NCBI GenBank assembly: GCA_934695325.1
Contig: CAKUVD010000011.1
Coordinates: forward strand, 1-64,000
DNA length: 64,000 nt
Reading direction: 5' to 3'
DNA from: an uncultured Bacteroidales bacterium
Lineage (GTDB): Bacteria > Bacteroidota > Bacteroidia > Bacteroidales > UBA932
The notes under the pieces are model-generated. The model was not told where the DNA came from. It worked only from the letters and a program-made list of their open reading frames with translations, and ran no database searches. A program made the position numbers and the translations under genes. Below are positions 1 through 7,626 of this stretch, one piece after another. Positions within the stretch are counted from its first letter, which is position 1; each line of letters begins with the position of its first letter.

Positions 1-2492
1 TAGTCCGAGTCATACTGCTCCACATCCACCTCGCAGGTATAGTCCTTCTCGTCAAGCTTGAACACGATTTCGCCGCTTCGCCCTGCATAATTCTTATATG
101 ACGGAGAATTGAACGAGCCTTCATTTACTTCGAAAGTATCGCTCGTGCGTGCCAGCTCTGACAGGGAAATCGTGACGTCAGCCTTTCCTGTGCCGGAGGA
201 AGGCGTCACTGTCACCCAATCAGGCTTGCTCTCGATGCTCCAGCTGAAGTTCGCGGGGGCGCGGAGGGTCAATGTCCTGGATTCGGCAGCGTTCAATGCG
301 CGAATCAAATCGCGGCTCGGAGCAAAGTCATAGTGCGCAGCGATTCTGCGGAAGTCCGACCAGCCGGACTCGGTCTTGTAGCGTATGACAGACTCGGCAG
401 GTACTTCGATCGTGAAATTATCTTTCGCAACTTCTTGAAAAGCATTATGCATGACAGACGGTGGCTCCAATGCGGAACTCACAATACTTGATATACTTCT
501 ACATCCTGCAAACGCTCCAGCACCAATAGACTGTATTGTTGAAGGAAATACAATCGCATTTATTTGACTGCAATAAAGAAATGCACCCGTATTTATTGTA
601 GCCAGACCTTCTGGAATCACAAGGGTTCCTTGCATCCTATGCAGATTCTGAAAAGCATACTCTCCAATAGTTTTAATTGTTGCAGGAAATTTTATTGATG
701 TAAAATTTCCTGCAACAAAGCACTCATTTGGAATTTGTGCTATACCTTCTGGAATTAAAAGCTCTCCGTTAAAACAACAACCGTAGAACTCGTTCTCCCC
801 AAAATCCTTAATGTTATTCAAATCCAATGTCCCGGTAAAAGCCTCCTTACCGCTATAAAATGTCCCGCCATATAATTTTTTTACTTTATCTGGGATTCTT
901 AATCCTCCAACAAAGTACCCTGCATTCCAAAATGCAGCGCTTCCAATATATTCCAGACTATTAGGCAAATGCAACTCGCCGGTAAAAGAGCAATATGAGA
1001 AAGCATGGTCTCCAATATAAGTCAGAGTTTCTGGCAAAATCAAAGTTCCAGTTAAAGACTTACATTCCTTAAATGCCGAATCACCTATCTCTGTAAGCTT
1101 TGGAGAGAAAGTCACACTTCCAATCAATGTATTTTCAAATGCATTCTGGCCAATTTTAGTGACATCATCTGGCATAATCAGTGCACCAGAAAGGCTTGTG
1201 TTGCTAAAGGCAAAAGGGGCTATATATGTTATTTTTTCTGGAAAAGAAAAATATGTCAGTGTTTGCTTTCGCTCAAAAGTATGTGCAGGAATAATATCGT
1301 CAGTTCTCAGACCAGAGACATAGTCCGTTGCATTCACCACCTTAGCCTCCTTAAGGTTTACCGCCTCAAGTATCGCCATAGAGTCACGCATAAAGTAGAA
1401 ATCCTCTGTGGTAATCTTGCCCGATACCTTCAGATTCCTGATCCTGTCAGGATTTTTCTTGGCAGCCTTTATAGCCCTGCCGAGCGTCCCCGGCTCTGTA
1501 AGATTCACCACATAATATTGCCGCGCCTCGCCGCCGTGGGTATTCCTGTCCTCGGTCCAGTCCACAATCTGTATGTCGCCGAGAGTAAGCTCATACTCCC
1601 CTGCCGGAGTCTTCTTCCGCACATTGATAGTGACATCGCTCTGCTTCCCTGCGGCATAAGTAACTGCAGCATTGCTGTTTCTGAAAGAGTATGACACTCC
1701 GTCGATAGTGATTGCGAACAGCTGCACGCCTGCCTCCACTGTCTGAGGGACCACCACAGCGCGGAACGAGCCTTCCTCCTGCGGACACATCACGATGCCG
1801 TCAGACTGTGCATTTCCGAGAGCAGAGACCGCACCTGTGGCATAATTGATTTTCGCCTTGCGGGTGGTATTGGTCAGGATGATGCTCTTGCCGAGCGATG
1901 CGAACTCCCCTTCCGCGAATCCGCCGTTGTCCACCAGGGAGACATTGACAGCAGCCATTTTGTGCGACAGCCTGACAGCCACCTTAGCCTCTGTCGGAGC
2001 GACGCCCTCGGCCTTGCCCCAGAGGAAGTCGGAAGCCTCGTAGCCTGAGAGCAATGATGCAGTGGCGGCTGAGTTCTGGTCTTTCTGCACCTCGAAACTG
2101 GCAGCATTGACCTCGGTCACGGAAGACTGGTACGGGTAATACAGGTAGAGATCGACATTGGTATTCACATCCTTATAATAGACCTTCCTTACCGGAGTCC
2201 ATTTGTACGCGGACTCGTCGAAGACGTATTTCACATTGTCAGCCTGGTTTCCGGAATCAGTGAGCGTGCCTGCGACAGTGTTCTCGTCCCGGTAGTTCAC
2301 AGCGTACAGCCCCAGGGCGTCCTTGTCCACGAAGCCTGCTGCATTGACCTTGGTATGAACCTGGTCCATGGAGCCGTCGATGTTCAGTGGAATCAAATCA
2401 GGATCTTCCACTACCGGCTCCGGCGTGAGTTCTTTCGCGCATCCGGCAAGCAGAATCGCCAATGCCGGGCACATAAGATATCGATTTTTCAT
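1..2492 (-). CDS. Fimbrillin-like / BspA-type LRR / BACON surface lipoprotein (3' end outside window)
   Basis: About 830 residues are visible and the reading frame stays open to the left edge, so the C-terminus is missing. The start ATG at 2490-2492 gives a lipoprotein signal ending in LLAGC. Residues about 30-340 resemble fimbrillin-family (Mfa-like) proteins. Residues about 405-660 are BspA-type leucine-rich repeats, each with a phenylalanine/glycine block such as IGDSAF or IGEYAF followed by LxLPxxLxxI. Residues about 725-815 form a BACON-like domain with the characteristic DWVTVTPSSGTG. Outer-membrane anchoring and a surface adhesion or binding role are inferred. It is the last visible gene of an operon with the fimbrillin-like gene 62 bases upstream, with no terminator between them. 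The three-part architecture is uncommon, and the ligand is unknown. Confidence 0.85.
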   Translation of the reverse strand, partial: MKNRYLMCPALAILLAGCAKELTPEPVVEDPDLIPLNIDGSMDQVHTKVNAAGFVDKDALGLYAVNYRDENTVAGTLTDSGNQADNVKYVFDESAYKWTPVRKVYYKDVNTNVDLYLYYPYQSSVTEVNAASFEVQKDQNSAATASLLSGYEASDFLWGKAEGVAPTEAKVAVRLSHKMAAVNVSLVDNGGFAEGEFASLGKSIILTNTTRKAKINYATGAVSALGNAQSDGIVMCPQEEGSFRAVVVPQTVEAGVQLFAITIDGVSYSFRNSNAAVTYAAGKQSDVTINVRKKTPAGEYELTLGDIQIVDWTEDRNTHGGEARQYYVVNLTEPGTLGRAIKAAKKNPDRIRNLKVSGKITTEDFYFMRDSMAILEAVNLKEAKVVNATDYVSGLRTDDIIPAHTFERKQTLTYFSFPEKITYIAPFAFSNTSLSGALIMPDDVTKIGQNAFENTLIGSVTFSPKLTEIGDSAFKECKSLTGTLILPETLTYIGDHAFSYCSFTGELHLPNSLEYIGSAAFWNAGYFVGGLRIPDKVKKLYGGTFYSGKEAFTGTLDLNNIKDFGENEFYGCCFNGELLIPEGIAQIPNECFVAGNFTSIKFPATIKTIGEYAFQNLHRMQGTLVIPEGLATINTGAFLYCSQINAIVFPSTIQSIGAGAFAGCRSISSIVSSALEPPSVMHNAFQEVAKDNFTIEVPAESVIRYKTESGWSDFRRIAAHYDFAPSRDLIRALNAAESRTLTLRAPANFSWSIESKPDWVTVTPSSGTGKADVTISLSELARTSDTFEVNEGSFNSPSYKNYAGRSGEIVFKLDEKDYTCEVDVEQYDSD

Positions 2493-2554
2493 TATCAGTT
2501 TTTTATTTATCATTCAGTTCAATAGGAGAATTCTCTAAATACAGTTCGAATGCC

Positions 2555-3499
2555 TTATTCAGCATCGCCGCCGAAGCCACCCCCAGCTTCCCAGTCGTCA
2601 ATGCCGACGTTATAACCGTCAGAGGCTTTTACGGTGGCTGTTATTTTTCGCGAAGCATTTCTACTCAACACGTGGTTCTTGGAAGACAAATCTGCGGAGT
2701 AGAACATCCCGTCTGAAGACTTGACATAAATCTTATAGGCGTGACCTGTCAAATCGAATGGCGCAGCCATCATATATGCGTTGATTACTTGATTCGAAGC
2801 CGTCGTGGAGACACCTTTAAGCGCAAGCGCAATATGAGCGGACTTTCTTGTCGGAACAATCACATTGTATGACCTGTCTGAAGTGATTTTTTTCAGGCTA
2901 TACCATCCTTCAGACGTGAAAAGCGCCTGGTCCGTGACAAGAGAGACCTCCGTGTATGTCCCTGGATCCGGTACTGTAACTGCGAACCATATCAAGCTGC
3001 CGAGGCTCTGCAGGCTGAAAGCGATCGTACCATTCTCAGCAGATGAAGGTTCCGAGGCACAGAAATACCAGTCACCGAGATGCGAGGCATCATCATTGCC
3101 ATTCTGAGTTTGGGACAGATAGTTCACAGGAATCCTTTCAGGTGTCCTGTTGTCGAACTCAAATGGATAATATGTGGAATATCTTGCATCTGAACGCAAA
3201 GCCCATCCACCGCCATCGAACACACCGACTTTCTTTCCACCTTGCCCTTCAAGAGAGAATCCGAGCTGGTATCCGCCCAAGTCAGGGAATATCCCGACCT
3301 CATCGGTATCCTGCCAATAGAATTCCGGAGTTCCAGACACCGAAACGGAAGCTTTAGTAGGGTCTTCACCACCTTCAGAATCAAGAGACGCGACACCTAT
3401 CGTTATATTGGTGACGTCATCTTTTTCGACAGTAGTTTCAGAACAAGACTGCAATGCGAAAAGTAAAGCAGAGCAGACAAATCCATAATGTCTCAGCAT
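2555..3499 (-). CDS. Fimbrillin-family lipoprotein
   Basis: 314 residues. I chose the ATG at 3497-3499 because it gives a short signal peptide ending in the lipobox LQSC; an upstream in-frame start would add 19 residues without signal character and overlap the small gene before it. Blocks such as FYWQDTDEVGIFP, YSTYYPF and a late AYMMAAPFDLTG resemble Bacteroidales fimbrillin-family (Mfa-like) proteins. The C-terminus ends in a glycine-rich GGGFGGDAE after a GIDDWEAG motif. The likely role is a cell-surface structural or tip subunit, exported by the lipoprotein route. It starts 4 bases after the stop of the 53-residue gene and precedes the large LRR/BACON lipoprotein. No chaperone or usher is visible nearby. 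The family assignment comes from motif memory, not a search. Confidence 0.75.
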   Translation of the reverse strand: MLRHYGFVCSALLFALQSCSETTVEKDDVTNITIGVASLDSEGGEDPTKASVSVSGTPEFYWQDTDEVGIFPDLGGYQLGFSLEGQGGKKVGVFDGGGWALRSDARYSTYYPFEFDNRTPERIPVNYLSQTQNGNDDASHLGDWYFCASEPSSAENGTIAFSLQSLGSLIWFAVTVPDPGTYTEVSLVTDQALFTSEGWYSLKKITSDRSYNVIVPTRKSAHIALALKGVSTTASNQVINAYMMAAPFDLTGHAYKIYVKSSDGMFYSADLSSKNHVLSRNASRKITATVKASDGYNVGIDDWEAGGGFGGDAE

Positions 3500-3503
3500 A
3501 GTT

Positions 3504-3665
3504 CTACTCCGTCCACGGATCCAAAGGCTCGACTTCTCCTGTCCCAGTACTTGCACCTCCGCCTGAAGGCGTCGTGAGAAATGACTCTGCTGCTTCTACG
3601 TTGATGATGTCAATTTCCGGCTGAGAATATACAACCTCACCATTCTTAATGTTTTTGTCCATCAT
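3504..3665 (-). CDS. Small protein (53 aa) at head of fimbrillin operon
   Basis: A 53-residue reading frame begins MMDKNIKNGEVV, carries the segment QPEIDIINVEAAESFL in its middle, then a glycine/threonine-rich stretch, and ends EPLDPWTE. It has no signal peptide. Small proteins with a xPEIxII core and an acidic EPLDPW-type end are often seen beside fimbrillin genes in Bacteroidales; I recognise the pattern but know of no assigned function. Its stop at 3504-3506 lies 4 bases before the start of the fimbrillin-like lipoprotein, which suggests translational coupling. The second ATG at 3660-3662 is an equally possible start. Spacing and protein character support a real gene despite its size. Confidence 0.6.
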   Translation of the reverse strand: MMDKNIKNGEVVYSQPEIDIINVEAAESFLTTPSGGGASTGTGEVEPLDPWTE

Positions 3666-3707
3666 ATTATGTGGATTGTGCCAATGCCTCCCCAGAATGG
3701 CGGATAT

Positions 3708-3802
3708 AAAAAAAGACGTGGGAGTCTTACCTTTGCTTATCCCACGATACAGGCCTTGGCGTGCCCTTCAGAAAAGATAAGCAACGCAGCCAGCCCACGC
3801 CA
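3708..3802 (-). promoter_or_regulatory. Structured leader with pseudoknot potential and terminator (putative attenuator)
   Basis: On the minus strand three perfect inverted repeats interlock: 3796-3802 with 3757-3763 (7 bp), 3776-3784 with 3733-3741 (9 bp), and 3740-3746 with 3717-3723 (7 bp, followed by seven U). The first two pairings cross, which is the topology of an H-type pseudoknot. The third is an intrinsic terminator whose first arm shares bases with the second pairing. The small-protein/fimbrillin operon starts 43 bases downstream. This fits a leader that switches between termination and readthrough. The ligand or trans-factor is unknown and I do not recognise an RNA family. Confidence 0.5.
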
Positions 3803-4285
3803 GGATGATATACAGTAAACTCCACGCCCGACAAGAGCGCAGATGGCTGAAATGTCATCACAACTGTGGACGTTCCCGTTGCCGTCTTCTTTCTGAAATT
3901 TGTCAAACCGCCAAGTTTGTATCGTGAAAGAAAAACGTCAGTAACGTCTCAAATATGTCTGTTCACCCAACCGAGTCCCCGACTCCGAATACGACACAGC
4001 CGTATTATTATTGAAGCCAAGATGTCGACTGGCTGAGCAAGGCAGTGCCATTCAAGCACAAACTGCCTTTCTTGGCAAATATACGCTGTTTAATCCAATT
4101 AAGCATATTCATATTTGGTTCATTTTGGGTCAAATGTCGAAAATCATCCGAAAACTCCATTCCAGAGCATCCTGTAAGGAAACAAATGATAAAGTTTCAA
4201 TGGAGAACCCATCTGTTTCTGAATGTAACAGCACACGGACACCGGCTGTGGCGATTTTGTCAAACCATATTAAAAAACTAACTTT
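3803..4285. other. Long non-coding stretch upstream of the fimbrillin operon
   Basis: I see no credible gene on either strand here. It probably holds the promoter and long 5' leader of the minus-strand surface operon. Its right end abuts a decayed transposase-family gene. Confidence 0.5.
4076..4083 (-). promoter_or_regulatory. Candidate -7 box for the fimbrillin operon
   Basis: On the minus strand this reads TATATTTG, a match to the Bacteroidota -7 consensus TAnnTTTG. No good -33 TTG lies at the expected distance. If real, it makes a leader of about 400 nt that includes the putative attenuator. Confidence 0.35.
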
Positions 4286-4578
4286 ATGACTGAAAACATC
4301 AAGGCGCGGTACATCGACCCGATGCTGGACTGGAGCTTCAAATAGATCTTCGACGTGGCGGAACTTGCCGGCCTTGATGACGACGACAAGAAAAATACAT
4401 CAATGCTATGAATACGGAGAGGGACACTTACAATCAGATCGAATATGCCAGGAAACAGGGAATCGAGCGTGGCAAGGCAGATGTCGCGATGAGGATGCTG
4501 GAAGTCGGCATCCCTGTCGAGACGATATCAGCAGTCACAGGATTCACAGAAGAAGAAATTCTGAAACTCAGACATTGA
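4286..4578 (+). pseudogene. Decayed PD-(D/E)XK (Rpn/transposase-type) family gene
   Basis: The first 18 codons read MTENIKARYIDPMLDWSFK, which fits the N-terminus of Rpn-like PD-(D/E)XK transposase-family proteins (usually ARYINPxxDxxFKxIFG). They are followed by an in-frame TAG. Reading on gives IFDVAELAGLDDDDKK, then a one-base loss in an A-run near 4390 shifts the frame. The restored frame gives the family's typical tail, with YARKQGIERGKAD and MLEVGIPVETISAVTG, ending in LKLRH. The nuclease core of some 200 residues is absent, so the gene has an internal deletion, a nonsense mutation and a frameshift. It is a relic and not functional. Confidence 0.75.
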
Positions 4579-4608
4579 CTTTCTGCTGACGAACAATGAC
4601 GAAGAGAT

Positions 4609-5319
4609 ATGACTATGACTGTAGATACGATTGAACTGCTCAGAAAGTGGGCGGAGAAATACAATGACAAGCAGTATTTTGCAGAGGATCCTATCGCATT
4701 TCCGTCCAAGTTCACGGAAATGATGAAAGAGGGGCGGTGCGGACTGAAGGACGTGGAGACGTCGGCCGTGTTCGCCGCACATTTCGCCTGGGGAAGAAGG
4801 GCTATGATCGTGCGGGACTGCACCAGGCTCTTCGACGAGATGGACTGGAAGCCCTATGATTACGTGATGAAAGGAGGATGGCGAGACGATCCCGTCAGCA
4901 TACACAGAACCATAAAGTGGAGCGAAGTCGCAGCCATCTGCGGACGGCTGAAGAAACTCTATGAAAGACAGGAAAGCATTGAGTCATTGACAGTTTCTGA
5001 GATAAGGATATTAATCTTCGGACAGAAGGAGGACGTCAAGGCGCCCAACAAGAAGATCAATATGATGCGCAGATGGATGGTGCGTAACGACGGGAAGGTG
5101 GACCTCGGCGTCTGGAGGAACACGTCTCCGGACGCACTGCTGATCCCGCTGGACGTCCACGTCTATCAGCAGGCGACTGAACTAGGCCTGACAGAACGCA
5201 AGCCAAAAGACATCAAGACCGTAATGGAGATAACAGATGCCTTCAAGGAGATTTTCCCCGGCGACCCCTGCAAAGGAGACTTCGCCCTGTTCGGCTACGG
5301 CGTCACTCATCAGGCCTGA
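4609..5319 (+). CDS. TIGR02757/DUF2400 family protein
   Basis: 236 residues, cytoplasmic, with no signal peptide or membrane segment. Conserved-looking features include FAAHFAWGRR, a central MRRWMVRNDGKVDLGVW, and a C-terminal IPLDVHVYQQATELGL followed by FGYGVTHQ. These match the widespread Bacteroidota family TIGR02757 (DUF2400), whose biochemical function is not known to me. The helix-rich LDVHVxxxA block recalls helix-hairpin-helix glycosylase folds, but that is only a resemblance. An ATG at 4615 is an alternative start two codons in. It follows the decayed transposase-family gene by 30 bases and is probably not co-transcribed with the kinase gene downstream. Confidence 0.8.
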   Translation: MTMTVDTIELLRKWAEKYNDKQYFAEDPIAFPSKFTEMMKEGRCGLKDVETSAVFAAHFAWGRRAMIVRDCTRLFDEMDWKPYDYVMKGGWRDDPVSIHRTIKWSEVAAICGRLKKLYERQESIESLTVSEIRILIFGQKEDVKAPNKKINMMRRWMVRNDGKVDLGVWRNTSPDALLIPLDVHVYQQATELGLTERKPKDIKTVMEITDAFKEIFPGDPCKGDFALFGYGVTHQA

Positions 5320-5466
5320 CTCGATTTCCCAGCTTGTGACAGATACTACGAAAACGAGCGGCGCGAGCAACCATATCCATCGGGATGGCCGATATTGGAA
5401 GAGAACGGATTTTCCCTTATATTGTACTGCCTTCAGAAATGAAGCGGAACACTTTAATTGAACACG

Positions 5467-6081
5467 ATGCCTCAACTATACGTAATATCAGGATGCAACG
5501 GTGCCGGAAAGACCACGGCATCATACGCATTGCTCCCGGAAATGCTAGGGTGCAGCCAATTCGTGAACTCCGACGAGTTCGCCAAGAGTCTCTCACCTTT
5601 CAGCCCTGACGCCGCCTCCATACAGGCGAGCAAGCTGATGCTGCTGAAAATGAACTATCTGTTCAGGCGCAACGAAGATTTCGCCATAGAGACCACATTG
5701 GCGACCCGGAGCCTCAAAAGGATGATAATCCGGGCTCACGAACAAGGATACGCTGTCACCATACTGTATTTCTGGCTGAACTCGCCCGAGCTAGCCATAG
5801 AACGAGTACGCGCCCGAGTCGCCGCCGGAGGGCACAACATACCTGAGCCCACGATAAGGCGGCGCTATACCGCAGGGCTCCACTACTTTTTCAATGTCTA
5901 CAGGGCGATGGCGGACAGGTGGATACTGGCGGACAATTCCCGGATACCGTTCAAGGTCGTGGCAGAAGGACAGAAAGGCCGGCTCACCATAAAAGATGAG
6001 GACACGTATGCGCTCATAAGCAGCCTGGCTGAAGAGGCGAAAGACAAGCTCGCCCCGGAAAAGAGCACGCAAGGGCAATAA
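5467..6081 (+). CDS. Zeta-toxin-like P-loop kinase
   Basis: 204 residues from the ATG at 5467; a TTG at 5458 would add three residues and is less likely. A Walker A motif GCNGAGKTT sits at residues 9-17, then VNSDEFAKSL near residue 38, where the zeta family places its substrate-binding Asp. The arginine-rich segment ERVRARVAAGGH near 115-125 is the expected ATP/phosphate-contacting lid. The zeta family phosphorylates UDP-N-acetylglucosamine or related small molecules. Many Bacteroidota carry stand-alone members annotated simply as AAA ATPases. No epsilon antitoxin gene is visible on either side, so this may be a housekeeping or orphan member rather than an active toxin-antitoxin pair. Confidence 0.75.
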   Translation: MPQLYVISGCNGAGKTTASYALLPEMLGCSQFVNSDEFAKSLSPFSPDAASIQASKLMLLKMNYLFRRNEDFAIETTLATRSLKRMIIRAHEQGYAVTILYFWLNSPELAIERVRARVAAGGHNIPEPTIRRRYTAGLHYFFNVYRAMADRWILADNSRIPFKVVAEGQKGRLTIKDEDTYALISSLAEEAKDKLAPEKSTQGQ

Positions 6082-6126
6082 AGATGCGCCATCCTCCGGC
6101 AGACACACAAGAACCAAGATACGACA

Positions 6127-7626
6127 ATGATATCAGACAAACAGTTTTATTTAGACATTTTCAGGGTCAGCGACATTGACCTTCAGAAACTTACGGAGAC
6201 AGCACTCTCACACGGAGGGGACTGGTGCGACCTCTACTTCGAGAACACGATGAACCAGTCCCATCAGCTTATGGACGGAGAAGTGTCTTCAGGAGCATTG
6301 AACATAGACTATGGCGTCGGAATACGTGTTCTCCGCGGAGAGAAGACAGGATATGCCTACTCGGAAAGCACCGAATGGAAAGATATGGAAAGCGCAGCCG
6401 TAGCCGCATCAGCGATTTCGCAGGGAGCAGCCGTCAGTCCGCGCGACACCAGAAGCATCGGAGCCACATACACCATACAGGAAAACAACGGAGGCAGGCT
6501 TGTCCGCAGGCTCTATCCGGGACGGCCGAACCCGGCGGCTGACAGATACCCAATCATACGGAACTGGAGAGACATCAGCCCCTCAGTATCTGTTGATTAT
6601 CTAGGAAGACTCGAAAGGATGATACGTGAGAGAGATTCTCGCATCACCAGTGTAATCTGCGTAATATCCAGCCAGACAAGCGATTATCTTATGTACAATT
6701 CCTTCGGGGAGATGAAATATGAGACCAGGCCTATGACTACCGTCCAGGCTGTCCTCACGGCGGACAACGGCAAGAGAAAAATCCAGAAGAACATTTCCAG
6801 AAGTTACAGGAAAGGAGCCGAGATGCTCACTGAAGAACTGGCCAGGGAAATGGCGGAAAGAATCACGGATGGAATCGACATTGCGTTCGAGGCTGTACGC
6901 CCAAGAGGCGGGCAGATGCAAGTGGTGATGGGTGCAGGCGCATCCGGAATACTGCTTCACGAGGCGATGGGACACGCATTCGAGGCTGATTTCAACAGGA
7001 AGGGACAGTCCATCTTCTCCGACAAGATGGGACAGAGAGTCTGCCCGGAAGGCATCAACATCGTCGATGACGCCACTATCCGAGGCAACAGGGGCTCGCT
7101 GAACTTCGATGACGAGGGCGTGCCTGGCCAGAGGACAATGATGGTGGAGGACGGGATCCTGACCTCATATCTTCACGACCGGATCAGCGCAAGGTTCTAC
7201 GGCGTGGCCCCTACCGGGAACGGCCGCAGGGAGACATTCCGCTCCAGCCCGATACCGAGGATGCGCGCCACATATATGGAAAGCGGCACGGCAGTTCCCG
7301 ACAGCATAATAGCATCCGTATCCAAAGGCATATATGTCAATGAGTTCAGCAACGGGCAAGTCAAGATCGGCGAGGGTGACTTCACATTCTTCGTGAAGAG
7401 CGGATTCCTCATCGAGGACGGCAGGCTCACTCAGCCTATAAATGATGTAAATGTGATAGGAAACGGGCCGCAGGCATTGAAAGACATACTCGCAGTCGGA
7501 AACGACTGCATCATAGACGACAGTGCGTGGACCTGCGGAAAAGGACAGTCCGCGCCGGTGTCCTGCGGAATGCCGACTGTCTTGGTGAACAATCTTCTTG
7601 TGGGAGGCGATCAGGATGGAGAATAA
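6127..7626 (+). CDS. tldD: TldD-family metalloprotease, subunit TldD
   Basis: 499 residues, cytoplasmic. The zinc-protease motif HEAMGH lies near residues 278-282, followed by FEADF, as in TldD. Downstream come SLNFDDEGVPGQRT and a C-terminal block ending in VNNLLVGG, both typical of the TldD/PmbA family. TldD pairs with TldE (PmbA); the heterodimer digests unfolded peptides and in other bacteria matures microcin B17 and degrades CcdA. The next gene is the partner, overlapping by 11 bases, so the two are translationally coupled. The length matches bacterial TldD proteins. No peptide-antibiotic precursor is visible nearby, so a general peptidase role is the simplest reading. Confidence 0.92.
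   Translation: MISDKQFYLDIFRVSDIDLQKLTETALSHGGDWCDLYFENTMNQSHQLMDGEVSSGALNIDYGVGIRVLRGEKTGYAYSESTEWKDMESAAVAASAISQGAAVSPRDTRSIGATYTIQENNGGRLVRRLYPGRPNPAADRYPIIRNWRDISPSVSVDYLGRLERMIRERDSRITSVICVISSQTSDYLMYNSFGEMKYETRPMTTVQAVLTADNGKRKIQKNISRSYRKGAEMLTEELAREMAERITDGIDIAFEAVRPRGGQMQVVMGAGASGILLHEAMGHAFEADFNRKGQSIFSDKMGQRVCPEGINIVDDATIRGNRGSLNFDDEGVPGQRTMMVEDGILTSYLHDRISARFYGVAPTGNGRRETFRSSPIPRMRATYMESGTAVPDSIIASVSKGIYVNEFSNGQVKIGEGDFTFFVKSGFLIEDGRLTQPINDVNVIGNGPQALKDILAVGNDCIIDDSAWTCGKGQSAPVSCGMPTVLVNNLLVGGDQDGE

Noticed and set aside
5320..5466. Possible antitoxin remnant before the zeta-like kinase
   Set aside because: A frame containing IFPYIVLPSEMKR runs into the kinase gene without a stop and has no credible start; not enough to call a gene.
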